The position numbers were made by a program, and so were the translations under genes. Below, piece after piece: positions 31,267 through 42,193 of a stretch of DNA of 64,000 bases. Below the pieces are notes generated by a model. The model worked only from the letters and a program-made list of their open reading frames with translations, was not told where the DNA came from and searched no databases. The stretch is from Exophiala sp. HKRS030. Lineage: Eukaryota > Ascomycota > Eurotiomycetes > Chaetothyriales > Herpotrichiellaceae. The stretch's first letter is position 1; each line of letters opens with the position of its first letter. The stretch is from NCBI GenBank assembly GCA_023897205.1, contig JAHWDD010000010.1, positions 930,001 to 994,000 of the forward strand. Reading direction: 5' to 3'.

Positions 31267-34200
31267 CTGCTGGGACGGCGCGTGCATGGCGTTCGTTGTG
31301 AAAAGTCGAGCGCCACTGAACAGCCGTCCCGGCCATGGCTGACCTCTTGATGGAGTGAAGGTCCCCCCGTCCAAGAAAAACGTGGGATATGTCGGTAATG
31401 ACATGCCGGCATCGACAGGATGGGTTGGGTAGTGCGAGGCGGGACTAGCCCCTACCGGTGATTATGACTAGGGGGGCTGTGTTGGAGCACATGGGAGAAT
31501 GATCAAGAGGGCGAGAATCAACTGTGCCAGGGGTACAAACAGGTACGAGTACGATCGAAATGTTGACGGAGCTCAAGTGTGTGGTTGGGTGTTGCCTATG
31601 ACGAACAGCAATGTATTCACGTCGTTCGTCACACACATCACAGGCATTGAGGGAAGAACGGAAACCACTAAGAAGTTGTAGAACCCAGTTTACTGGCATC
31701 GCTTAGTATACGAGAGAGTCCGTTGGGCAGAAAGATGCACCTGTTCCATGCCTAATAAAGTAGGTTGGGCATTTCCGGTAGCACCCAAGGGTACGGAATA
31801 GCCGTAGATACGCTTTGTTACGGCGTAGTACCAAGTGATACTCCGTAGTTTGGTTACACTTCCTTCTCCCAGTGCGGACTCCCCCGGTTGCTTCATCAAG
31901 GAAATCCGAGTCCTAGAGACGGAGCAAAGGAAGGACGACATGTGTGATTTCCCCGGTGGTAAGCGGTGCATTGCCCCGTTGGGACTCGGCCATGCACCTA
32001 CAACAGGAAGCGAGACTGAACGGAGTAAATGGACGACATGCAGGCATTTATTTCTACGAGTGCCACCCAGTAGAATCATTGCACCCGGTGAGAGAGAGTA
32101 CCTGTAGGTAACCGGCACGAGTACAAACTTACAGGGGTTGTGTTTAAAAAAGTCCGACGTCGGGAGTTGCACCACATTATTGTGCTTCTGGCCGGTTCGG
32201 TAAGTCTCGTCTTCCGGCTCTCTCTCACGTTAGGTACCTTCTAGTCTCACGTTTATTAGGCACTGTACGGATACATGGCTTCTTTACCAATGTCAATACG
32301 GAGTATATGTATAGGTACTCAAAGTATTGACGGGTTTACCTGACTCGAGCTCATCAATGGTCATCATCTCATATCATCCGGGGGAATTTCTGTTCTGGTC
32401 GATCGACAGATGTCTGTCCCGTCTAGTCAATGTTCTCGACTTTTCTGGTCCGCGTCGGGCATCCGATCCACCTCCTCTCACACCCCCCTGTTCCCGGCCC
32501 AGCTCCTAGGTACTTTACAATACTGTAGCTAAGTCTTAACCTTAGGAACCTAAGGCCACTAGGGCGCCGCGTCTTGCTCGTGGCTATTCATCCATGTTTT
32601 GCTTCTTCCACATACTTTCTACTTTCGCAATGAGGCGGTGAGCATTACTCCGTACTCGGTACTCCGTCCGTATCGTTTGCAGGTCGCAGTGGTTGCCATT
32701 TTCTTTACCCTTTGGAGAGCCTCACCTCACCTCACTTTCACAGCCTCGATGGGTATTTCCGCTCTTCTGCCAGCCATCGACCTTTTCTTACTCCAGTCAA
32801 ATATGTCATCGGATTTCTCCCTCTCCCCACGCCATGCTCGACTGTCTGATACGAGTACTGAGTGCGTACTGCGTACAATGATGGGTGTGGATCCCTCTGC
32901 CGTCTCCCACCTGTCCGTCCCACGTATCTTGTACAGTAGTTATTTTCCCTCGACTGTTGACATCAATGATGCCACAATCCTCGTCAAACCTCCCGATACA
33001 CTTTTTCCTCCTGTGTTGACACTCCACTTGTTGGTCCTTAGCTCCTGGTCCATCGAGCTCGATACTCGTGTTGTATACCGCTCGCCGCCCAACGGAACTA
33101 ACGCTGTTACCCGCCTGGGCCTGGTCATCGGGTGCGGTCGTCTTGTGATCCCAATGGTACTAGTGCATTCTCTGGATCGCCAGATTTTCATCTTTGCGAT
33201 AACCGGGTAACATGTTGTGGCTATGACTGTTGTGTCTAGCCTTGTGAAATTCCCATTCTAGCCCTGTCTCCCTCCCTCCCTGGTACTCGTACAACAGTGC
33301 CATCCCCTTCCGTGACCATTCCGCTGTGACCCTACAGTACGAAGTACATACTTGGGACTGATCCCCTGCTCTTTCACTGCTGCAACGCCAACTTGTGTAC
33401 CTGCATTGGACTCAACTCCATTATCCGCTTCCACCCTGTCTCCATCAGGCCTTGTCTCTGGTCGGCTGACTTCACCTCCATCCAGTCAAACTTGTTCTGA
33501 TATTACTTGCCCTTTCCTTCCAGGTCGCTCCTTGCTGTTCCCTTACGCACTTTCGAGTCCGAGGATTGTCGTCCTCCACGCTCGACACACCTGCCAGCGC
33601 ATATCCCACCAGCATACCCGGGGCAAAACCCCCCGAGTTGTCCTTGTCCTTCCCGCCTCAACTCACTGAACAGCAAGCTCAGATTCGCATTGATCGACCT
33701 CTGACCGTAAGACCTGCTCGCGAGGTGAAGACTTGAAACCAGTCACTTGGCCACTCAGAGTCGAGGACCCCGCGCATCTGGTCCACTGGTCAGCGTTGGT
33801 CTAGGCCTCAGGGAAGCGGGCCTCCAGCCATTTGTCCTACAAGACCTTCCAAACTCCTATCAAAAGGACTTTTCAGACTGTCACTTGTCCACGTTAGCAG
33901 CAACATCCAGCTCATTTGCCTCCTCACAGCCAATATCTACCTTTCCACGATCACTATCAACAATTCCTCGCACGCCATTTGCTGGTCAACAACCCACAAA
34001 TCGTAAATACCGATCAACATCGCGCTCACCGACCTTTGGCGAATCCCAAGGTTCTTGCCTATTCTCCCACATTTGCACCTGCCGCGACAGGGCCAACACT
34101 TTGCAGCTTTTCCCCCGTCTTTCCGCTCTTGCTACAACATTCTCATCCTCGCAATCTCTTACCAATGCCGGTGACCAAAGGACATGTGCTGGCCATTTTG

Positions 34201-34269
34201 CCTTGTTGCGGTTGATTGTTGGATTTCTGAAGCCGGAGAAGTACTTTACTAGTCGACACGTTGCATGCC
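31267..34269. other. Long intergenic region with repeated TACTCCGTA/TACGGAGTA
   Basis: About 3 kb. It has three exact copies of the 9-mer (31839, 32297, 32646) and many CT-rich stretches toward 34.2 kb that look like the 5' leader of the next gene. A 203-codon open frame at 32599-33210 has no family pattern. No transposon ends or tRNA seen. Confidence 0.4.
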
Positions 34270-35907
34270 ATGACAGCCATATTACCACGAGGACTCATCA
34301 ATACGATCCCTGCTGTCGAACAAGACGCCTTTGGTGCTGTCGACTCTGTGGCCGACAATGCCGATGCCTTGCACCACTTCTGGAGATGTTGGTGCACTCC
34401 GATTTTCAAAACAGCTCTTGTGCAGTTGCTAATTCAGTCGCTAGACTTTGCTGTACAAAGTGACCTTTCCGGCGATCCAACATGCACCAGGTCGCGGAAT
34501 CTCTTTTGGCGAGTCTGGAGTGACCCAGAGCTTGCTCATAATATGACAGTCCCTCGCCTCATGCGGCTTTGGCGTCGCTGTGACGAACAGTTCGATCTTA
34601 GTCCCATCGGACATATCAATGTATCCTCGAGGGTGCAGTCACAGGTCAGTCTAGGCAGCAAACACAAGTGCGCTATGCTAAGATGGATCCAGGCTACTTC
34701 AATTCCGATGCAAGAATCGAAATCGTGCACGGTTGGATCCTCCGAGTCAATCAGCCCTCGATCGCATCCTACAGACCCTCATTACTTGGAAGGATTTCCG
34801 CCGTTGTGTCAAGAGCCACCGGGAAGGCGTCTCGTGTATGATGCATCAAACGAGTTAATTCACGTACCAGAACAACGAACGACATGGACTACAGCCTCTG
34901 CTTCAAACACAGCCTCTGCTTCATCTTCCAGGCCTACGCTGAGCCGGACTACTAGTGGTAGTCGATCAAGAATCCCGATAGTGGCCACGGCAGGGAGAAC
35001 CAGGACGAGACCTCAACTAGGTCGACGAAAATCAAGCTCATCTCGGGCGATATCGACAGTTCCAAATGCCCCCAAGTCACCCCGAATACCTACAGAGCCT
35101 TCTGGAAGACTATCCGCCCCAGCAAGCAATAGCCATGCTGCCGGGCGTGCGAATACAAGAGGTCCACCACCCGGACTCCCCAATCCTCCTGGTAAGTTTG
35201 TTTCTCTTCTCCTGCATGTTTTTCTGCACTGACACTTGGGGTCCACAGTGTTGCGAAACTCGGCGAATTTCCTGATGTCTTCTCCCTCCTCCTGGCAAAG
35301 TGTTAATTCAGGAACGCCCACGCCCCCCATGGGCGCGACGGCGCCTGCAACAACTGCAGCAGATCTGGTCGAGCGTGACTTTCGTGGCAAGTTTGTCGAG
35401 GCGCAGAAGAAGTTGAACAGTTTCACCAATCTTCCAGTCCTTATGCGCATGCCCAAGAATAAGAGTGTGGTTCGCTTCGCTGATGAAGATCCATTGGAGG
35501 AGGAAAAGGGCAAAAACAAGGCAATATTGTCGGAAGCTCCAGAGGTGCACAAGGGTCCTTCATCATTGCGCTTATCCATGCCTGCTTCGCCATCGGTTAG
35601 TGACGATGAGTACAGTTCAGATGATGCAGTGGAGTTACCGCGTTCGAAAAGCCAATTGAGTCTCTTGATCAGACATAAGAGGGCGCAGACGGGCAGTCAG
35701 GATCTCGGGCCGGGTATCGATCTGGTTGAGGCGAGTGTGAAGCCCAAGGGGAAAGACAAAGGCAAGGCCACGGAGGAAGAACTACTGATCATGGCACGTA
35801 GAGATGGAGTCACCAAAGCTGGAGGTGTGCAGCTTCCAGCATCGCATCGCATTTCGGGAGAAGACCCCGGATATTTTTCACCTTCGAGTCCAGAGCCATT
35901 GTTTTGA
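34270..35907 (+). CDS. DUF1752/DUF3295-like fungal protein
   Basis: Exons 34270-35191 and 35249-35907 give 526 aa. The N-terminus, MTAILPRGLINTIPAVEQDA and then NLFWRVWSDPELAHNM with LMRLWRRC, resembles the DUF1752 segment found in fungal proteins and in AreA-type regulators. The C-terminal half has KSVVRFADEDPLEEEKGK and LPRSKSQLSLLIRHKRAQTG, which recalls DUF3295 proteins. The middle is S/T/R-rich and low in complexity, and an unseen intron there is possible: a second frame reads well for about 60 codons around 34690-34830. Function unknown; the family is thought to act in nutrient regulation, but I cannot support that here. Confidence 0.55.
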
Positions 35908-37084
35908 ACAGCACCAAATACCCCTCAAGACTACATGCTATTCTATTGTATCACGACATGAATTAACGACGAAACGGCCGAAACAATTGTATCATACGCC
36001 ATCGACATTCCGAAGAACATTCGTTTTACCCCAAGACATACAAATACGCAACTTGGCGTTGGAAGCATTGATCGAGAGGTTTGCAGCATAAAGCGCAGCC
36101 AGCATCAGCTTGGAGGACAGAACAGCTACAGCATATACGAGTACGAGTAGGGGTATTGGAGAATCAATTACCGTTTTTTGCACTGCTTTAACCTCTTGGT
36201 TCGAATATGAGTACTCCAGACTCTCTTCCGTACTGTATGGCCTGCTTTCCACCTCCCTTTACGGAGTACTGAGAACACTAATACTCCGTCCTTGATACCT
36301 CTGACGCGTGAGCAAAGTGGAAAAGAATTGCGACGCGTTGATTGGTCAAGACTGTAAAGTGGTTTTTCCCCAACGCACGTGACCATAGGAGCAGGCAATT
36401 GCTCGGCCGAAGCCACCGACCATGTCATCAGCAAATTCACTTCATTATACAGATTCAAATTGCATGACTTCCTACGCCCCGACTTTGAAAAAAACAAGAA
36501 ATTGTTCTTTCCAAAGCCACTCTCGGGCACACTTTGGTCTATGACGGCAGTCAGCACATTTCTCCTGCTGCAGGGAACTTGGAGATTGAAGTCACAGACT
36601 GAGGGGAAAAACCCGTGAGTTTCCAGCCCGGTCGTTTTCATGCAATATGCTCCGAACCCGCTTTTCCCCTTCAGAATCTGGATGGGCCAATGGCAGCGCT
36701 GGCCACTGTGCGTCGGGCCCTTCGCTCAAGCAGCAGCGCATTCAGTCGCTGCAGTCACCGCAGTCTGTGAGAGTCTCATCTGCTGCACACACCTTTTTCT
36801 CCTCCTCTTCTTCGTTCTTCGCTGTCGCTCCTTTCCTCGAGAGCAATGTGATTCTGCTGCGATTTTCACTGGGAACATCCGTGTCTCCCTCCATGCCTCT
36901 CTGACTGACTGCCACTTCCCGCACTCTAACAAACACGACGAATTTCCCACTTCCTCTACTCGGCGCGAATCCTGCCCACCCACACTCAGACGTCTTTCTG
37001 CTTTGCTACGTTGTCTGTAGCATTATACCGTCCACTCGATCACATCTCTGCACGGTTTATTGAGTGTCTCAGCCTAATTTTACC
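35908..37084. other. Intergenic
   Basis: It contains one TACGGAGTA (36260-36268) with near-copies at 36207 and 36281, and a CT-rich leader (36740-37080) before CTI6. No gene recognised. Confidence 0.4.
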
Positions 37085-38997
37085 ATGAGCCCTCGCCGAT
37101 CGTCTCGTGCCCGCTCGTCACAGCTACCCTCCACCGCCTCCAACAACAACAATAACAACTCGTCCTTCACCACCTCAAACAACTCCAAACCCGACCGAGA
37201 CGTCCGCACGAACAACCGTACAAACTCACCAAGAAGACCTTCCATCAATCGATCCGAATCCGGTGATCTTGGAGAGATGTCTCGTGCCGAGCAGCTACCT
37301 CCGCGTCGGAGCAGAAGAAACGGTGAAGACAGAGAACCAACAGTCAAACAACAAATTGAAGATGGAGAAGAAGATGTAGACCCTGAGGCTGCCGAAGAGG
37401 AAGTTACTCGGTGTATTTGTGGACAAGCTGAATATCCTGGCCCCTCGGCCAGCTTGAGACAGCAACAAACTGATCCAGACACACTGACTGACGACACTGG
37501 CAACTTTTTTGTCCAGTGCGACAAATGTGGTGTCTGGCAGCATGGAGGCTGCATGGGCTTGCTGGACGAATCTATGCTGCCCGATGAGTACTATTGTGAA
37601 CAATGCAAACCTGAGTTTCACAAGATCACCAGGAGCTCTAGTGGGTAAGTACAGTCATCTCATGTCCTTTTACAAGCCGTTTACTGTGGCATCTTTATTG
37701 TGCACAAAAGACACGGATCGTCAGTTCAAACCTGGCCGAAACCAAAATTTGCTGACAATTGTAACCAGGCCAAAATCTTCCCACTACCTTCCGGTGCTCG
37801 AAGCAGTCTCTACCAGATCCTCTCCTCTAACGTCGGCCTCGGAAATCTCTCGCAAGAAAGATGGCAAAAACAGGCAGAATGAGAGCACAAAGAGAAGAGC
37901 AACTATGAACAGCAGGGGTGCTTATGACGAGGATGAAATGTTGAGAAGAGCCATCGAGGAGAGTAAAGAAATGGGCACACTTGGCAAGAGAATGAGAGAA
38001 GATATAGAAGAGTAAGCTGATGCGTTTTGTGAGAGTGGGCACTGAATTGACATTATTCCAGTCACAAAAACAATTCAAAACGGCAACGGACAGGGTCGAA
38101 TGCATCGTCCACTCTTTCTAAACACAGCAACTCCCCTGACCTTGGCGCAGACGACACCAACTGTAAAGGTAGAAACAACAAGTCCAGAGGAGCAGCAGCA
38201 CGAAGCAACCGAGAGAAAGAAATGCGCGACAGACAAAAGGAGCAGCAAGCAGCCCAACGTGCGGAGGCAGCCAGCAAAAGGAATGCTCGATCGGAAAGAA
38301 GAAGAGGAGATGGTACGTTGTATTCATGAAATTCATCAATGCATATGGGCTCATCATGACAGACTCTCCCCCACCTACTCCGAGCCTTTCTCCTTCTAAA
38401 GCCGCACAAGCCAATGGCAAGAAAGCAGATACACCTCCTTCCGGTAGATCAAACTACAGTCGCAGAAATCCCAAAGGAGCAACTAGAAGAGGAAGATTGG
38501 GCAGAAATCAGTACACTCGAGATCACGCCAACGGTGATGATGGCACTCCTGCAAGAGATGGATCCCACGATATCAACGGCAACGGGGGATCACCGAATGG
38601 CGCCAATGGCATACACGGCGAGAGTGGCCGCAGTTCCAAAGCGAAGACACACCCTGCTAGAACTAGTCTGAATGAGATGAGAAGACGTGTTGCTGCCATT
38701 TTGGAGTTTGTTGGACACATGCAGACGCAAACAAACACACAGTCACAACCATCAAGTGCAAGTTCCAAGGGAGCAAACACACCGAATGGAGTGAAGGATG
38801 CGACTGCATTACCGACTGCTAGTTTGGTTCGCGCGGTTGAGGCTGGTCTGAAAGAGGCAAACTCAACGGATGAGGAGTCAGGATTGAACATCACGGATCA
38901 AAAGGAGTTTGGGGTCATGGGAAGTCAGGACATGATGGAGACTCTGACCAAGGAATTGGTACACTGGCAAAGTGTCTATGGCGTCTATTCGAGATGA
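37085..38997 (+). CDS. CTI6: PHD-finger protein Cti6-like (Rpd3L histone deacetylase complex)
   Basis: Exons 37085-37644, 37769-38011, 38062-38312 and 38363-38997 give 562 aa. The PHD finger (about 110-178) is RCICGQAEYPGP, FFVQCDKCGVWQHGGCMGLL, then YYCEQC, with a long S/Q/T-rich insert between its first cysteines as in Cti6. After it come SSHYLPVLEAVSTRSSPLTS and the motif TKRRATMNSRGAYDEDEMLR, RRAIEESKE, which I recognise as characteristic of fungal Cti6. The end of exon 3 is a basic coiled coil (REKEMRDRQKEQQAAQRAEA), and the tail carries SLNEMRRRVAAILEFVG. Family knowledge: it reads histone H3 and helps Rpd3L relieve or impose repression. Start chosen at the first ATG. Confidence 0.83.
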
Positions 38998-39799
38998 TCA
39001 AAACTTGGTATTGTTGATTGCGAAACGACATGGAACTTGATGAGAATGACAAAGGGAAGGGTTTAATGATGAATTGTCGTTGGTTGATTGCATAGTATGG
39101 ATAATACCCTGGTTATGGAGTGCTTCCTAGTTGGATAGGCGTTGCTGGTGAAATGAATTTATGAATGGACAAGAAATGAATTCCAAGGGCATGTAGAGTA
39201 CGAGTACTCCGTTTTGAATGTTGCTTTATCCGGAGTAAGTGCCGTGTGAAAGCAAATTGTTGGAGTAGAGGATGAATGACGTCGTTCGGCCGACCTGCCT
39301 ATCATGGCAAGCATCACTCTCAGGGCGCTTGTTCGTATTCGTATTGATGGCCAATATTAGTAAGCAGAATATACTCCCACAGCACCGGTAAAAAGCCCTT
39401 CACGGAGTATCGCCGAGTACGCAGTAACAAGTACGACGTTGTACACATACTCGAAGGTGGGTGGGTGTGGGGGGGAAGACTTTGGTCCGGAACTCCGTGT
39501 TTTTTACTTGTTTGCAAAGTTGGCTTACCTCTCCTGATTGCTAACGGGTTATGTAAGTAGGGTAAGCCAAATCCTCAAGTACGCGACTCTCACAGTCCAA
39601 CGGGTTATTGATGAGGACGTGAACTTGAACGTTTGGACATTTGGAATTGGCTCACCCTCTTTTTCTTGTTTCTTGCTGGCTCACCTCGACAAGTTCACAC
39701 TTTCATCCTCACTACCGGTGTACAGCATCGTGTAACGCCGAGACCCGGATCGAAAACACCTTTGCTGAAGTGCTAAAGTACTAAAATAGGTATCAAACT
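38998..39799. other. Intergenic
   Basis: About 800 bases between CTI6 and the bZIP gene. Several ACTCCGT or CGGAGTA near-copies (39199, 39226, 39400). No gene. Confidence 0.4.
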
Positions 39800-41824
39800 A
39801 TGGCTTTTGGTACATGGACCCGACCACACACTCAAAAGCACACTCGAACACAGACTCAGTCTCGGGTATATCGTACAAACGATGACAGTGCCAATGTCAA
39901 TACCGATACTCATACAAATGGTAATATCGATGTCAATGACGGTGTCAATGGTGACGACAATATTCCCACCAAAAAGAAAAAATACGTCCGAGTCATCACG
40001 GAAAAACGTCGGGAACAAAATCGAAGAGCACAAAAGTTATACAAGGAGAGATTGAAGAAGAAACTTGTAGATTTGGAAGGGTTAGCACAGAGTGTTGGTG
40101 TGGTTGTTGTTGATGGCAGACCTATTGATACGAAGAAGACGACAACGACACCCGATGTATCGACCACGAAAAACAAAATTATTCCTACTGGTACGATAAG
40201 TGATGATTGCCATCGAGGTTCAGATCTACGCCGTCGGTCGTCGCCATCATCTCACCCGAAAGGTATACACGACACACATGATCAATCATCATCAGAGACA
40301 AGACCTCACGCGAAACGTACACACAACACACAACATCAATCGTCATCACTACCAGGTACAATACCAGACACGATAAATCTAAATCTGGCCGATGCCTTCA
40401 CCGCCGCTGGCGACTTGCCCTTTGCCTCGGGACCTATCCCGGGCATGAATTTCTCCGGGCGAGATATTGCAACACCCACACCCCCTCCAACGACACACGA
40501 CATCGAATCTCTTTTCGACCCCAACCTGGATCCGAGTCTCCTGCGCAACAACATCCACGAGGACCTCGACGACGTCGATCTCCGTCATATATGGCCCATG
40601 CCTCCCCGATCTCCCGGACAAACGCAAGAAACATACTCTCCCGCCGCACTTCTCGGTGACAAACGAAGAAGCAGGAAACACCACCAGCACAGCACGGCTA
40701 TGATCCTGACGCCACAATCGACCCAGTATAATAGTCCACCATCACGATCCGGACGATCCGGGATGTTTCCCGCGTTCGGTGCCAATTATAACCATCACTC
40801 GTCGAACGGGACGAACCACAACAACAGCAGCAGCAGCAGCAACTACATCCGCTTCGTGCCCGTGCAAGCCTCACACCTACCCGACCCATACTCCAACCAC
40901 ATGAGATTGTGGTTGGAGGACAACATCGAGGCGTCCATCGCGGTCGCCAGCGCCGTGGGGATAAGCAGGAGTGAATACATCAACGACCACCCGAGTAGGT
41001 TCCCGGGTTGTTACATCAAACTCAACCAGCCGGACAACCGATCCCTAACCCGACCGGTTCGATACACCGGCTTCGACTATCCTTGTACGGGAGGGGGCGT
41101 GTTACACTCGGACACGAGGTGGCCACTGGGTCACGGAGTGCTCGTGACCAAGGAGTTGCAAGACCACATGGACCGGGTCCAACCCGCCCTGAGACCCACA
41201 CCGGCGCAGTTGTTGCAACCTCACCCGAGTTACTTGGACTGTATAGTTTTCCCGTTCGTGAGGGAACGCGCCATCTGCGCGAGCACCCGTGGACTGTTGG
41301 ACCACGCCGAGTTGTTTCTGGATCTGATGCACGGCGGGATGGTGTGTTGGGGAGGTGGGAGCGGCACGACCACCAGGGCCGGCAGGAGGGACACGGGCGG
41401 TGACGGTCACCGCTCGACCACGCGCAGCCGGGGCATGGCCGGGGACGTCGCCTGGGACACCAGGAGCTGGGAGGCCAAAAGATGGTTCTTGAAAAAGTGG
41501 GAATGGTTGGTGGGGAGCGAGGAAGATGAAGAACGGAGAGGGGACGTCTTGGGTATCTGGAGGGGCAGTAGATGGTGGTGGAGGATGAGAGGTGAAGAAG
41601 AAGATGATGATGAGGAGGAGGAGGAGGAGGAGGAGGATGATGATGGTTTCAGTGATGTTGAAGATTTGGATCTGGGTGATTTGGATAATTTCAATGGTAT
41701 CGAAAGTGTGGAGGATGGACAGGAGATGGGAACGATCCAAAGAGGCATGTATCCTGACTTGCCTCTACGGAATGACGAGATGGATGGTGGGAGGGTCATT
41801 GAGATTGAAGGGCATTGTTTATGA
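39800..41824 (+). CDS. bZIP-like transcription factor with DUF3425
   Basis: A single exon of 674 aa. The basic region is at about 62-97 (VRVITEKRREQNRRAQKLYK, then a short zipper). After a disordered S/T/N/P-rich linker comes the DUF3425 region, with HMRLWLEDNIEASIAVASAV and PSYLDCIVFPFVRERAICAS, then LFLDLMHGGMVCWGG and WEAKRWFLKKWEWLVGSEED. DUF3425 is the usual companion of this fungal bZIP class. A G/S/T insert interrupts it near 525-545. The C-terminus is a run of Asp/Glu codons (41590-41660), likely an acidic activation segment or slippage-prone repeat. The zipper is short for a strong coiled coil. Target genes unknown. Confidence 0.82.
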   Translation: MAFGTWTRPHTQKHTRTQTQSRVYRTNDDSANVNTDTHTNGNIDVNDGVNGDDNIPTKKKKYVRVITEKRREQNRRAQKLYKERLKKKLVDLEGLAQSVGVVVVDGRPIDTKKTTTTPDVSTTKNKIIPTGTISDDCHRGSDLRRRSSPSSHPKGIHDTHDQSSSETRPHAKRTHNTQHQSSSLPGTIPDTINLNLADAFTAAGDLPFASGPIPGMNFSGRDIATPTPPPTTHDIESLFDPNLDPSLLRNNIHEDLDDVDLRHIWPMPPRSPGQTQETYSPAALLGDKRRSRKHHQHSTAMILTPQSTQYNSPPSRSGRSGMFPAFGANYNHHSSNGTNHNNSSSSSNYIRFVPVQASHLPDPYSNHMRLWLEDNIEASIAVASAVGISRSEYINDHPSRFPGCYIKLNQPDNRSLTRPVRYTGFDYPCTGGGVLHSDTRWPLGHGVLVTKELQDHMDRVQPALRPTPAQLLQPHPSYLDCIVFPFVRERAICASTRGLLDHAELFLDLMHGGMVCWGGGSGTTTRAGRRDTGGDGHRSTTRSRGMAGDVAWDTRSWEAKRWFLKKWEWLVGSEEDEERRGDVLGIWRGSRWWWRMRGEEEDDDEEEEEEEEDDDGFSDVEDLDLGDLDNFNGIESVEDGQEMGTIQRGMYPDLPLRNDEMDGGRVIEIEGHCL

Positions 41825-42193
41825 TTTCCACTTTGCATACGTTACAGAAGTGTACGCACTATGGGGATGGATATGATCATTAATGTCTAGGGAAAATTAT
41901 GGATATGGATATGGATATGAGTACGAGTACTTATGAAGACAGCAATGATTGTGAGGGAAATAATGCAAAGGGAAAAAAAAGGAGGGAAAATGTTCGTTTT
42001 TGTTTTAATGTTTTGTATTTGTAACAATGACTTCAGGTCATCCTCGTATGTATCATAAAGTCGAAGATCTCCCAACAACTCCGAATGCCTCTACTCCAAA
42101 CCAGTCAGAGTAGATACCTAGGAATATATATCTATGTTGCCGTGTACCATGCCCAAAGACAAGAACCATGCAAAGCACAACACCAAAATGCTG
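41825..42193. other. Intergenic between convergent genes
   Basis: A/T-rich 3' flanks with a run of GGATAT repeats near 41897-41915. Nothing else recognised. Confidence 0.4.

Noticed and set aside
32599..33210. 203-codon open frame on the plus strand in a 3-kb gap
   Set aside because: No family pattern, composition like the surrounding leader sequence, and TACTCCGTA copies inside or beside it; likely chance.
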